In this document: positions 6,595-17,354 of the stretch, one piece after another
Numbering within the stretch: the stretch's first letter is position 1
Layout: each line of letters starts with the position of its first letter
Origin: Pseudomonas brassicacearum
GTDB taxonomy: Bacteria > Pseudomonadota > Gammaproteobacteria > Pseudomonadales > Pseudomonadaceae
Assembly (NCBI RefSeq): GCF_000585995.1
Contig: NZ_CP007410.1
Span: 1,205,430 to 1,269,429 of the forward strand
Direction: 5' to 3'
Length of the DNA: 64,000 nt
Made by a program: the position numbers and the translations under genes
Notes under the pieces: model-generated
Seen by the model: only the letters and a program-made list of their open reading frames with translations
Databases searched by the model: none
Told to the model about the DNA's origin: nothing

Positions 6595-7125
6595 ATGAGG
6601 CGCGCACTTGTTTTGATAATTTTGTTGGTGCTGTCGGCATGCACAACCATTTCAGACTTAAAAAAGCCAATTAAAGAGCAGTATTTTGTCCTCGCGCAAG
6701 ACTATGTGCGTACCGAAATTCGAGGCCTTTCTGATGTAAAATGGGTCGAAGGGCTAAAGTCTGGAAAATATGTTTCTGTCGGAGAGGACGAAAATGGCAT
6801 TTACTTCAAAGGGGAAGCGGCATGTGTGCTTCTTCTTGCTAACAAAGATGCTGATTATTATCTGAAGAATGGGGAAGTCAGCGAGTCAGCTAAATCTAAT
6901 ATCAAAATCTTTCCACGTCCGATCAACGTAGGGGGGCTCTGGATTCCCAAGAAAGGTGTAAATGCAGACCCTAAATTATTCTACGAAATTCGCAACGCCA
7001 CGGATGGAACTTTCGCGGGAGTAACAGGCATGGCAATTGTCGAAGCCACCGAAGGTTCTATCAATTTTCTTCAATTTGGATCCGAGAAAAATTTTGTTAA
7101 AAATCTAACAATCATTGATCAATAA
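6595..7125 (+). CDS. Putative lipoprotein of unknown function
   Basis: The 176-aa protein begins with a short basic n-region, a hydrophobic stretch and the lipobox LSAC (Cys16), so it should be lipidated. I recognise no family. The gene is clearly more AT-rich than the core genome and uses codons such as ATA, AAA and TTA freely, a sign of transfer. It has no operon partner. A CCGGCT-AA-AGCCGG hairpin follows about 45 nt after the stop. Confidence 0.65.
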   Translation: MRRALVLIILLVLSACTTISDLKKPIKEQYFVLAQDYVRTEIRGLSDVKWVEGLKSGKYVSVGEDENGIYFKGEAACVLLLANKDADYYLKNGEVSESAKSNIKIFPRPINVGGLWIPKKGVNADPKLFYEIRNATDGTFAGVTGMAIVEATEGSINFLQFGSEKNFVKNLTIIDQ

Positions 7126-7513
7126 CAATCTAACTATATGCTCAAATCGTTCGCTTCGCTCACTGGGACCGGCTAAAGCCGGCCCCTTAGGCCTGCAGTC
7201 AGATTGTGCCAATACTGTTCAGCTAACGCTCCACAATGAGGCAGTTGAATGCTGTTTCTTTGATTGAAGGGATCACGTATTTCATGTGCCGTTCCTTGGG
7301 GAGCTGTTTTAATTTGTGATGATGGCAGATTTATTCGGGCTGGGTATCTCCTGTGCGCTATTTTGCGGCCTGTGACGGCCTACAGAAGCGCTAGAAGGGG
7401 GACGAGTCCCTATCCATGCCCTATGCCACCGACCGCATTCGACCCAAAGCTGACGTTCGCGCCGGGCGGCGTGTAGCCAGCAATGATTGTTCGACTGATG
7501 AAGCGGAGACAGT
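7126..7513. other. Degenerate non-coding region
   Basis: The stretch contains the hairpin CCGGCT-AA-AGCCGG at 7169-7182, a possible terminator for the lipoprotein gene. It ends at the broken part of the HTH pseudogene. Short open frames exist but lack ribosome sites and family features. Confidence 0.4.
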
Positions 7514-7622
7514 TATGCGACCGATCCACCTCGGCAGCGTCTGCCAGGGTTTCTTGGGAGAGGGCCACGGCTTTTCGTCGCGCACGGACTGCTGCCCCCA
7601 AGCGGGGTACTTTCTTCGGCAA
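7514..7622 (-). pseudogene. Truncated XRE-type HTH regulator
   Basis: About 36 residues read like the start of an HTH protein (GAAVRARRKAVALSQETLAD, then AAEVDRSH). The expected second half of the domain is replaced by unrelated sequence. It would start at TTG 7622 with a strong GGAGGAGA ribosome site 2-3 nt upstream. The break after DRSH indicates deletion or insertion, so this is a remnant. Confidence 0.55.
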
Positions 7623-7811
7623 GGTCTCCTCCGAGATCTCAAAGAGATGGAAATGTAACGAAGATGGAGCGACTAGACGGAGTAGCAGGAAAAAGGGGAC
7701 GGATTTATTTTCTATGGCTGAGCTGGGCCGTCTCCTTTGTTACCTAGATTGGCCTGGTGTAAACGCCCGGCGCTCAGTATATCTAGCGGTAGAGTGTTCA
7801 GTCTCCCTGTG

Positions 7812-9149
7812 CTATCCCCGCTTGAGCAGCTTGGATACGCGTGTCGCAACGAACCATACAAATTGGCCCGAACCAACCAGCAGGCGCTTCAGCACACGGA
7901 GGCACTGGCCCAAGCGATGCCGTGCTGCCCTAAGAACGCGACGCCTATCAGCCGCAGGCCGTGCATCAATCAAACACAGCTTGGTAGTCGCCAACGCCAC
8001 TTTTGCTCCGACCGCTACAGCGACAGCAAGGAAATACAGCCAACGGTGATTCTTGGCTTTGTCATGTTGGCTGACTAGTGCCGACAACTGCTTCAAGGAA
8101 GGCTTGGCACCGGCGAGCCAGGGAATGATGCATTCGCTGGCCAAGGCTACGGTGTGGCTGCTGATGTTTTTGTCTACAAGTCCCGGCGGGCCATCAGGAT
8201 TGACCGAGCAATAGCCGCGGGGGACGTACTCGCAGGTGCTGGAGAGGGGCGATGAGCGCGACATACCATTGGAAAAGTACTTCACGGGGCACAACCGTTG
8301 GTTGTAGTCGTTGATCTCTTTGCGGATGGCGATCACATCCTCGTCGCTTATGGCTCTTCTAGTCGCGGCGTAGAACCCCTTGGACTCGTTCGGTGCGAAA
8401 TCTATGAAGTAGCCGGATTCACCTTCCTTGATGTGAGTAAAGGTCCACTGTGAATCGCTGCTCCACTGGCACGATTTCAGGCTACCCAAGCCATTGGCCT
8501 TACAGTAATCATCGTAGCGCCTGATCTGGCTCAACAGGAACGCACTGGCGTCCTGGATGCTCGCTGTCGCCTCCTTCAGTAATGCGGCGTCTTCATTGGC
8601 TCCGTTGTCCGCCACGAAGAACACCGCTGCGACCAATGCCAGCGGAAACCAGAAGTGATCGTATAGCTGTCGGAAGCGTTCGGTGAGGTTGAGGTTGTCA
8701 TAAATAAGGACCATGACACCCCATCCGGTGAGGGTGCAAAGCATCAACAGGGGAATCAGCCCGACTTCGCTGCCCAGCTTCCCAACACCGTTGATGGTGT
8801 AACGAATGGGCAGGTAATTGATGGTTGGGAAAAGGCCCAGGCAGTTCAACAGACCGGGTAGGAACAAGAGCGCGAAGAAGATGAACACGCCTCGCTTCTT
8901 GCTCACGGTAAAGGCCGCTGCTGCCAGCAAGGGGATCAGCAGCAGTGACAGCATCATCAGATAGCCCAGCGTGATCACCATGGCTTCATCGGGGGACCAG
9001 TAAGTTCCGGTGATTTGCCCGGCGTCGTTACGCCCGGTGAAGGTCGATGATACGACGCCAAGGCCTTCCAGGATCTGGTGCAGGTTGTAGGCAGCGCCGT
9101 GGAGAAATTTTACGTAAGGGTAGAAAAAATCCCCTATTGAAATTGACAT
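7812..9149 (-). CDS. Multi-spanning membrane protein of unknown function
   Basis: The 445-aa protein has about four hydrophobic segments in the N-terminal 190 residues, a soluble region with several cysteines (about 200-355), and one more membrane segment near 365-385. It ends in a strongly basic tail. No family was recognised. ATG 9149 was chosen over TTG 9152; an AAGGA lies 9 nt upstream. The gene faces no operon partner and sits inside the island. The basic C-terminal tail could be altered by a frameshift. Confidence 0.6.
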   Translation of the reverse strand: MSISIGDFFYPYVKFLHGAAYNLHQILEGLGVVSSTFTGRNDAGQITGTYWSPDEAMVITLGYLMMLSLLLIPLLAAAAFTVSKKRGVFIFFALLFLPGLLNCLGLFPTINYLPIRYTINGVGKLGSEVGLIPLLMLCTLTGWGVMVLIYDNLNLTERFRQLYDHFWFPLALVAAVFFVADNGANEDAALLKEATASIQDASAFLLSQIRRYDDYCKANGLGSLKSCQWSSDSQWTFTHIKEGESGYFIDFAPNESKGFYAATRRAISDEDVIAIRKEINDYNQRLCPVKYFSNGMSRSSPLSSTCEYVPRGYCSVNPDGPPGLVDKNISSHTVALASECIIPWLAGAKPSLKQLSALVSQHDKAKNHRWLYFLAVAVAVGAKVALATTKLCLIDARPAADRRRVLRAARHRLGQCLRVLKRLLVGSGQFVWFVATRVSKLLKRG

Positions 9150-9256
9150 CAATTTGAATCCTTCAATTCTTTTGCCAATCCGTGGTTACGTAGAAGAGAG
9201 CGTGAGAAACGGCCAGATTATTTGCGAGTTTATCCGAGGCGGACGCCCGCTCGGCC

Positions 9257-9751
9257 TTAAGATGCAAGTGCTCTTATCATCGCGAGTGAGTAAACGTTTC
9301 CCTCGCCGGATCCCCATAATAGAGGGGATAGCCGGTCGTCGGCGGTGAATATTAAATGGGTGGATGACAGCTCTATTAGTTTGGAGTCAGTCAAGCCAAA
9401 TTGAGGGAGGTAGGGGTTGTGTAAGTCGTCGTGGAGATTGGAATCTATCTCTTTGAATGTTTCAAAAATGGTTCTGGCAATTTCAAAAGCTTTTTCTTGA
9501 GCGTAACCCTTTAAATCTAGAAGGTTGGAGACCTCTGCGGCAATGTATTTCGTTGTGTAGCCCTCTCCAAATGGTTGGATGGCTTTAAGCAACAAGTCAT
9601 AGTCGCCAATGCTAAAGTCTTTCAGTCGCTTCGAGCTAGAGATGAACCTGCCTTCTTCTACGCTGCCAATTATTAGCAATAGCAGAAGGTTGGTATCAAT
9701 AATTATGTTTCTTTTGTGGTTGGGTACCGATCTTTTTTTGTTTTTGGCCAT
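9257..9751 (-). CDS. PIN domain protein (putative ribonuclease)
   Basis: The 164-aa product shows the PIN acidic set: Asp19 in IIIDTN, Glu73 in AAEV, Asp122 in LTDSK and Asp138 in FTADDR. PIN proteins cleave RNA with Mg2+ and are often toxins. ATG 9751 is chosen over a far upstream in-frame start, because it follows the partner gene's stop by 1 nt and places IIIDTN near the N-terminus as usual. It is longer than typical VapC proteins (about 130 aa). Confidence 0.75.
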   Translation of the reverse strand: MAKNKKRSVPNHKRNIIIDTNLLLLLIIGSVEEGRFISSSKRLKDFSIGDYDLLLKAIQPFGEGYTTKYIAAEVSNLLDLKGYAQEKAFEIARTIFETFKEIDSNLHDDLHNPYLPQFGLTDSKLIELSSTHLIFTADDRLSPLLWGSGEGNVYSLAMIRALAS

Positions 9752-9752
9752 C

Positions 9753-10046
9753 TTATTGGCCTTTGTAACGCTTGAATCCCTTGAGCGATCCATCTTTAGA
9801 TGAGACCAAAAAAGTCTTGTACTCTTTTCGCTTGCCCAAAACAGTGGCCAATTCAAAAAGCGGCGTTCTAGTACGAGTTCCTGAGAGCGGTGAGGGGGTA
9901 CGGTCGACATCGTAGCTAAAGGTCACCTCATACCGCGAATTGTCATCTGAAATGACAATCTCCTCCAGAACTATGTTACTTGCTCCCTGTACAAAATCAT
10001 TGAAGCCATTACGGGCAGCTGCTTCAGCCTTTTTAAAGTCGATCAT
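9753..10046 (-). CDS. Small protein coupled to the PIN gene
   Basis: The 97-aa protein has a predicted helix at the start (DFKKAEAAARNGFNDFVQ) followed by beta-rich sequence (EEIVISDDNSRYEVTFSYD). No DNA-binding motif or known family is visible. A consensus AGGAGG lies 5 nt before ATG 10046, and its stop is 1 nt from the PIN start, so translation is probably coupled. It could be an antitoxin-like or adaptor partner. That is inference from position only. Confidence 0.65.
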   Translation of the reverse strand: MIDFKKAEAAARNGFNDFVQGASNIVLEEIVISDDNSRYEVTFSYDVDRTPSPLSGTRTRTPLFELATVLGKRKEYKTFLVSSKDGSLKGFKRYKGQ

Positions 10047-10095
10047 GATTTCCTCCTGTCGGGTCAGCCGGCGTAAATAAATGTGTCATGCCTGA

Positions 10096-10425
10096 TCAAA
10101 GAACATCCCGCAGATAATCCCTCAGAATGATAGCTGGAGCATAAAGCCCTTCCATCGTCAGTGCAGCACCAAAATTCTTTGCCAAACGATGCAGTTCACA
10201 ACCCAGCACTGTATCCACTCCTCCAACCGCCCCCAGCGCCAGATCCAAGCACCGACCAATCTCACTCTGAATTCCGGCCACATCCTCTCTCCGTACCAAC
10301 AATCCAAAGACTTCCCGATCACAACCGCCCATCAACGGATCATCCCGCAGAATCGGACTATGCCCCTCCGTCTCATAAGCCAGCTTAAGCGAGTAAAGAG
10401 CGACCGTTTCCAGCAGTAATTCCAT
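10096..10425 (-). CDS. Hypothetical protein
   Basis: The 109-aa reading frame starts at ATG 10425 with AAAGGA upstream; a longer TTG start at 10470 has no ribosome site. The protein looks soluble and helical, with MELLLETVALYSLKLAYE at the start and no recognised domain. It is the last gene before the REP and tRNA, on the minus strand, so it may be an island gene. The reading frame is open and has normal codon use, but nothing else supports function. Confidence 0.5.
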   Translation of the reverse strand: MELLLETVALYSLKLAYETEGHSPILRDDPLMGGCDREVFGLLVRREDVAGIQSEIGRCLDLALGAVGGVDTVLGCELHRLAKNFGAALTMEGLYAPAIILRDYLRDVL

Positions 10426-10533
10426 GGGGTGAAATCCTTTGTCAGCGGGTGAGGAGGGGCGGTGGGTCAACTGGGCGTTGCAAGGCGGAGCATCGATGGG
10501 GGCTGTGACATTTTTGTGAGCGCTTTGCGCTCA

Positions 10534-10648
10534 AGCGGGAGCAAGCTCCCTAGCCACAGGTTCCTACTAGCCACAGATTCTTCCTTGCCACAGGTTTGGT
10601 GGTTGGGGCTGCTTCGCGGCCCAGCGGGGACAAATCCCCTCGCCACAA
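10534..10648. repeat. REP-like elements (mixed pair)
   Basis: One copy of the AGCGGGAGCAAGCTCCCT type lies near 10534-10560. One CAGCGGGGACAAATCCCCTCGCCACA type lies near 10605-10648. Both are in the same orientation and belong to families seen elsewhere in the window. Confidence 0.65.
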
Positions 10649-10675
10649 ATGGATCGGGTGACTTTCTTGCAGACG

Positions 10676-10706
10676 AAAAAAAAGACCTTGAATTTCAAGG
10701 TCTTTC
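10676..10706 (-). terminator. Terminator of tRNA-Leu
   Basis: On the minus strand an AAGACCTTGAA/TTCAAGGTCTT stem with a T-rich tail begins a few bases after the CCA end of the tRNA. Confidence 0.85.
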
Positions 10707-10713
10707 TTTAAGA

Positions 10714-10798
10714 TGGTGCCCCGAGGGAGACTCGAACTCCCACTCCTTTCGAAAACGGATTTTGAATCCGCCGCGTCTACCAATTCCGCCATCAGGGC
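10714..10798 (-). tRNA. tRNA-Leu (anticodon CAA)
   Basis: The 85-nt class II tRNA reads GCCCTGATGGCGGAATTGG at its 5' end, has a long variable arm, a GTTCGAGTC T-loop and an encoded CCA. The anticodon loop TTCAAAA gives CAA (plus-strand positions 10762-10764), decoding UUG. The gene is the likely insertion site of the neighbouring island. In Escherichia coli the corresponding leuX gene is a known island hotspot. Confidence 0.96.
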
Positions 10799-10906
10799 TC
10801 AATGGCGGCGAAGTATAGAGAGGTGCCTACCGTTGGTCAATCACGTTTCATGGTGAATTTTTGATATTTCCGCTAGACTTTCCGGCCCTGCTAGACGAAC
10901 CCCATC

Positions 10907-13086
<2,180 letters not shown>

Positions 13087-13129
13087 GTTTTCCGATCCTA
13101 AGATTCAATACTTGCAACTGGAGTGCTAA

Positions 13130-13468
13130 ATGAGCTTTTTTATCTCTAATGCCATGGCTGACGCGGCTGCACCTGCTGCTGCCGGTCCTATGGGCGGCGG
13201 TTTCGAGTGGATTTTCCTGGTCGGCTTCCTGGTGATCTTCTACCTGATGATCTGGCGTCCACAGGCCAAGCGCGCCAAAGAGCAGAAGAATCTGCTGGGC
13301 AGCCTGCAGAAGGGCGACGAAGTGGTCACCACCGGCGGCATCGCTGGCAAGATCACCAAAGTGGCTGATGACTTCGTGGTACTGGAAGTGTCCGACACTG
13401 TTGAAATGAAGTTCCAGAAGGGCGCTATCGCGGCCACGCTGCCAAAAGGCACGCTGAAAGCGATCTAA
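13130..13468 (+). CDS. yajC: Preprotein translocase subunit YajC
   Basis: YajC is a small membrane partner of the SecDF complex. The 112-aa protein has one transmembrane helix (about 27-47, IFLVGFLVIFYLMIWRPQAKRAKE) followed by a conserved cytoplasmic domain with LLGSLQKGDEVVTTGGI. It lies directly before secD and secF, the usual order. Confidence 0.96.
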   Translation: MSFFISNAMADAAAPAAAGPMGGGFEWIFLVGFLVIFYLMIWRPQAKRAKEQKNLLGSLQKGDEVVTTGGIAGKITKVADDFVVLEVSDTVEMKFQKGAIAATLPKGTLKAI

Positions 13469-13533
13469 GAGTTTCAACTTCTATTCAATCGACGGGGCGC
13501 GCAAGGCGCCCCGCGTCATAAGCGGGCGGCGTG

Positions 13534-15402
13534 ATGCTGAACAAATACCCTCTGTGGAAATATGTACTGATCCTGGCGGTGCTGGCGGTCGGTCTGATTT
13601 ATTCCGCTCCCAATCTTTACCCGGATGACCCGGCCATTCAGGTCAGTGGCGCAAGCACTGCCTTGCAGGTCACCCAGGCTGACCTGGATCGTTCGAGCGC
13701 AGCCCTCAAGGCCGCCGGGATCGAAGTCAAGGCTGCAACCATCGCCGAAAACGGCAAGGGTGGCCTGTTGCGCCTGGTCAAGGCTGAAGACCAGCTGCCG
13801 GCCAAGGACGTGGTGCGCAAGGCCATGGGCGATGATTACGTCGTAGCCCTGAACCTGGCCCAGACCACGCCGCAATGGTTGCGCAAGCTCGGCGCGCACC
13901 CGATGAAGCTCGGCCTGGACTTGTCCGGTGGTGTGCACTTCCTGCTGGAAGTGGACATGGACAAAGCCCTCGACGCGCGCATGAAAGTCTACGAAGGCGA
14001 CGTCAAGAGCCTGCTGCGCAAAGAGCGCCTGCGCTATCGCAGCCTGCCGCAACTCGACGGTGCCATTCAGCTGGGCTTCAGCGATGAAGATACCCGCGAG
14101 CAGGCCCGTTCGCTGATCCGCAAGAACTTCAACGATTTCGACATTGTGCCGGCCGACCTCAATGGTCAGGCGGTGCTGCGTCTGGCGATGACCCCGGCCA
14201 AGCTGGCGGAAATCCGCGAATACTCCATCAAGCAGAACTTGACCACGGTACGTAACCGCGTCAACGAGCTGGGTGTGGCCGAGCCGATCGTGCAGCGCCA
14301 GGGTGCCAACCGCATCGTGGTCGAGCTGCCAGGCGTGCAGGACACCGCCGAAGCCAAGCGTATCCTCGGCAAGACCGCCAACCTGGAATTCCGCCTCGGT
14401 GCTGAACCGGGTGCTTCCAAGGCCACGACCGAGAGCTTCGAGTTCCGTGAAGGCGGTCGTCCGGCGGCGCAGATCGAGCGTGGCCTGATCATCACTGGTG
14501 ACCAGGTGACCGACGCCCAGGCGGGCTTCGACGAGCAGGGTCGTCCACAGGTGAACATCCGCCTCGATGGCCACGGCGGCGAACTGATGAGCCGCGCCAC
14601 GCGCAGCAACGTCGGTCGCAGCATGGCGGTGATCTTCATCGAGCAGAAACCGACCACCACTTACACCAAGCAAGTGGTCGACGGCGTCGAGAAAGACGTC
14701 GCGGTGCAGACCTTTAAGGAAGAGAAAAAGATCATCAGCCTGGCGACCATCCAGTCGCCACTGGGCAGCCAGTTCCGCATCACCGGCCTGAACGGCCAGG
14801 GTGAATCCTCGGAACTGGCCCTGCTGCTGCGTGCCGGTGGTCTGGCCGCGCCGATGTACTTCGCTGAAGAGCGCACCATTGGCCCGAGCCTGGGTGCCGA
14901 CAACATCACCAAGGGTATCGATGCATCGCTGTGGGGCATGCTGTTCGTCTCGCTGTTCATCATCGCCATCTACCGCTTCTTCGGCATCATCGCCACCGTC
15001 GCGCTGGCGGTGAACATGGTGATGCTGCTGGCCCTGATGTCGTTGCTGGGTGCCACGCTGACCCTGCCGGGTATCGCCGGTATCGTGTTGACCATGGGTA
15101 TGGCGGTGGACGCCAACGTGCTGATCTTCTCGCGGATACGTGAAGAGATCGCCGCGGGCATGACGATTCAACGGGCAATCAACGAAGGCTTCGGCCGGGC
15201 ATTCACCGCGATTCTCGATGCCAACCTGACCACGTTGCTGGTGGGCGGGATTCTCTTCGCCATGGGCACCGGCCCGGTCAAGGGTTTCGCAGTGACCATG
15301 TCCCTCGGGATCTTTACCTCGATGTTCACAGCCATCATGGTGACCCGCGCAATGGTCAACCTGATCTTTGGCGGTCGTGACTTCAAGAAGTTGTGGATTT
15401 AA
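13534..15402 (+). CDS. secD: Protein translocase subunit SecD
   Basis: SecD uses the proton gradient to pull exported proteins through SecYEG. The 622-aa protein starts with a membrane anchor (NKYPLWKYVLILAVLAVG), has a large periplasmic domain, and ends with five membrane helices carrying the conserved GMAVDANVLIFSRIREE. ATG 13534 is preferred to the GTG one codon upstream. It is followed by secF after 9 nt. Confidence 0.96.
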   Translation: MLNKYPLWKYVLILAVLAVGLIYSAPNLYPDDPAIQVSGASTALQVTQADLDRSSAALKAAGIEVKAATIAENGKGGLLRLVKAEDQLPAKDVVRKAMGDDYVVALNLAQTTPQWLRKLGAHPMKLGLDLSGGVHFLLEVDMDKALDARMKVYEGDVKSLLRKERLRYRSLPQLDGAIQLGFSDEDTREQARSLIRKNFNDFDIVPADLNGQAVLRLAMTPAKLAEIREYSIKQNLTTVRNRVNELGVAEPIVQRQGANRIVVELPGVQDTAEAKRILGKTANLEFRLGAEPGASKATTESFEFREGGRPAAQIERGLIITGDQVTDAQAGFDEQGRPQVNIRLDGHGGELMSRATRSNVGRSMAVIFIEQKPTTTYTKQVVDGVEKDVAVQTFKEEKKIISLATIQSPLGSQFRITGLNGQGESSELALLLRAGGLAAPMYFAEERTIGPSLGADNITKGIDASLWGMLFVSLFIIAIYRFFGIIATVALAVNMVMLLALMSLLGATLTLPGIAGIVLTMGMAVDANVLIFSRIREEIAAGMTIQRAINEGFGRAFTAILDANLTTLLVGGILFAMGTGPVKGFAVTMSLGIFTSMFTAIMVTRAMVNLIFGGRDFKKLWI

Positions 15403-15411
15403 GGGGCTGCC

Positions 15412-16326
15412 ATGTTACGTACAATCAACTTCATGGGCGTTCGCAACGTTGCGTTCGGCGTCACATTGTTTCTCACCGCGCTGGCGTTGTTCAGCTGGGG
15501 CACCAAGGGTCTGAACTACGGCCTGGACTTCACCGGCGGTACGCTCATCGAGCTGACCTACGAGCGTCCGGCCGACGTCTCCAAGGTGCGTGAGCAACTG
15601 GCGACCTCGGGCTACAGCGATGCCATCGTGCAGAGCTTCGGTGCAACCACCGACCTGCTGGTGCGCATGCCGGGTGAAGACCCGCAGCTGGGCCACCAGG
15701 TAGCCGAGGCCTTGCAGAAGGCTGGCGGCGACAACCCGGCGCAGGTCAAGCGCGTCGAGTTCGTCGGCCCGCAAGTGGGTGAAGAGCTGCGCGACCAGGG
15801 CGGCCTCGGCATGCTGATGGCGCTGGGCGGCATCCTGATCTACCTGGCCTTCCGCTTTCAGTGGAAGTTCGCGGTGGGTGCCATTGTCTCGCTGATCCAC
15901 GACGTGATCGTGACCGTGGGCATCCTGTCGTTCTTCCAGATCACCTTCGATTTGACGGTGCTGGCGGCGGTGCTGGCGATCATCGGTTACTCGCTCAACG
16001 ACACCATCGTGGTGTTCGACCGGGTGCGTGAGAACTTCCGCGTGCTGCGCAAGGCGTCCTTGATCGAGAACATCAACATCTCGACCACCCAGACCCTGCT
16101 GCGGACCATGGCGACGTCGATCTCCACCTTGCTGGCGATCGCGGCGCTGCTGTTCTTCGGTGGTGACAACCTGTTCGGTTTCTCCATTGCGCTGTTTGTC
16201 GGTGTATTGGCGGGTACTTACTCGTCGATCTACATCGCCAACGTGGTGCTGATCTGGCTGAACCTGAGCACCGAGGACCTGATTCCTCCAGCGGCCACCG
16301 AAACGGAAGTGGACGACCGCCCATAA
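15412..16326 (+). CDS. secF: Protein translocase subunit SecF
   Basis: SecF is the heterodimer partner of SecD. The 304-aa length, the FTGGTLIEL motif after the first helix, and the GYSLNDTIVVFDRVREN motif in the fourth region are diagnostic. The operon ends after it at a strong terminator. Confidence 0.96.
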   Translation: MLRTINFMGVRNVAFGVTLFLTALALFSWGTKGLNYGLDFTGGTLIELTYERPADVSKVREQLATSGYSDAIVQSFGATTDLLVRMPGEDPQLGHQVAEALQKAGGDNPAQVKRVEFVGPQVGEELRDQGGLGMLMALGGILIYLAFRFQWKFAVGAIVSLIHDVIVTVGILSFFQITFDLTVLAAVLAIIGYSLNDTIVVFDRVRENFRVLRKASLIENINISTTQTLLRTMATSISTLLAIAALLFFGGDNLFGFSIALFVGVLAGTYSSIYIANVVLIWLNLSTEDLIPPAATETEVDDRP

Positions 16327-16353
16327 GGCTCGTCGCTCCGCCCGTCACCGCTG

Positions 16354-16385
16354 AAAAGGCGCGAGTTGAACTCGCGCCTTTTTTT
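16354..16385 (+). terminator. Terminator after secF
   Basis: The stem GGCGCGAGTT/AACTCGCGCC with a 1-nt centre is followed by seven T residues. Confidence 0.93.
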
Positions 16386-16443
16386 GTGCTCCAAGGCTGG
16401 GAGAAGCGCGGATTAATCCGCTTGTGATGGTCAGGAGGTTCAA

Positions 16444-16992
16444 GTGAACAAATCGATGCTGGTTGGTGCGGTATTGGGTGCTGTCGGTGTAACAGCCGGT
16501 GGTGCGGTCGCCACCTACAGCTTGGTAAAAAGTGGCCCTGAGTCTGCGCAAGTGTTGGCCGTGGAACCGGTCAAGACCCAAATCAAAACCCCGCGTGAAG
16601 TGTGCAAGGACGTCACCGTGACCCGGCAGAAGCCGGTTCAGGACCAGCACCAGATCGCCGGTACTGTCCTGGGCGCCGTGGCCGGTGGCCTGTTGGGCAA
16701 CCAGATCGGCGGCGGCACCGGCAAGAAAATCGCCACCGTGGCCGGTGCGGCCGGCGGCGGTTATGCCGGTAACAAGATTCAGGAAGGCATGCAGGAACGC
16801 GACACCTACACCACCACCCAAACGCGCTGCAACACGGTCAATGACATCAGCGACAAGGTTGTAGGCTACGACGTTCGCTACATGCTCGACGGCAAGGAAG
16901 GCAAAGTCCGCATGGACCGTGACCCGGGCAACCAAATCCCGGTGAACAAAGAAGGCCAGCTGATCCTGGGTCAGAACGAACCCGCCCAGTGA
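16444..16992 (+). CDS. Glycine zipper 2TM domain protein
   Basis: The 182-aa protein has an N-terminal signal or anchor (SMLVGAVLGAVGVTAGGAVATYSLV). A glycine-zipper region follows at about 73-112 (GTVLGAVAGGLLGNQIGGG and GAAGGGYAGNKIQEG), typical of the SlyB/17-kDa antigen-like outer envelope proteins. A C-terminal domain carries two cysteines. The GTG start has a consensus AGGAGG. It lies alone between two terminators. Confidence 0.88.
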   Translation: MNKSMLVGAVLGAVGVTAGGAVATYSLVKSGPESAQVLAVEPVKTQIKTPREVCKDVTVTRQKPVQDQHQIAGTVLGAVAGGLLGNQIGGGTGKKIATVAGAAGGGYAGNKIQEGMQERDTYTTTQTRCNTVNDISDKVVGYDVRYMLDGKEGKVRMDRDPGNQIPVNKEGQLILGQNEPAQ

Positions 16993-17005
16993 TCCAACCG
17001 CTATG

Positions 17006-17035
17006 AAAAAAAGCACCCTTCGGGGTGCTTTTTTT
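17006..17035 (+). terminator. Terminator after the glycine-zipper gene
   Basis: The hairpin GCACCC-TTCG-GGGTGC is flanked by A and T runs. Confidence 0.93.
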
Positions 17036-17069
17036 GTGCCCATGATCCATCACCCACCGCCAGTCCCTT

Positions 17070-17091
17070 GTGGGAGCGGGCTTGCCCGCGA
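17070..17091. repeat. REP element
   Basis: A single GTGGGAGCGGGCTTGCCCGC palindrome lies in the 360-bp gap between convergent genes. Confidence 0.85.
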
Positions 17092-17134
17092 AAGCGGTGG
17101 ATCAGCTTGCATCCATGTTCGGGGTGTCATCCAT

Positions 17135-17272
17135 TGTGGCGAGGGGATTTATCCCCGCTGGGGCGCGAAGCGGCCCTCAATGCCAGCAACCCGGTATGTC
17201 AGGCAGATTGAATTGACTGCTTGGAGGGGGGGCTGCTTCGCAGCCCAGCGGGGATAAATCCCCTCGCCACAA
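17135..17272. repeat. Inverted REP pair (GGCGAGGGGATTTATCCCC class)
   Basis: A TGTGGCGAGGGGATTTATCC unit and its reverse complement face each other, each followed by a hairpin around GGCTGCTTCG or GCGCGAAGC. This is the typical layout of a mobile REP doublet. A nearly identical doublet is at 43945. Confidence 0.88.
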
Positions 17273-17311
17273 AGGGAGGTGCTTGCCTACATGAGGGCAG
17301 ATTCCAGGCAT

Positions 17312-17339
17312 AAAAAAAGCACCCCGAAAGGTGCTTTTT
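17312..17339. terminator. Terminator of suhB
   Basis: The hairpin AGCACC-N6-GGTGCT is flanked by an A run and a T run. It serves the minus-strand suhB gene. Confidence 0.9.
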
Positions 17340-17354
17340 CTGTAGCCGAACTGT

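Noticed and set aside
7264-7476. 70-codon frame in the island
   Set aside because: It has no ribosome site and no recognisable protein pattern, and ends in degenerate DNA near the broken HTH gene.
9154-9348. 64-codon plus-strand frame
   Set aside because: It overlaps the end of the PIN gene and the leader of the membrane protein gene, with no support for translation.
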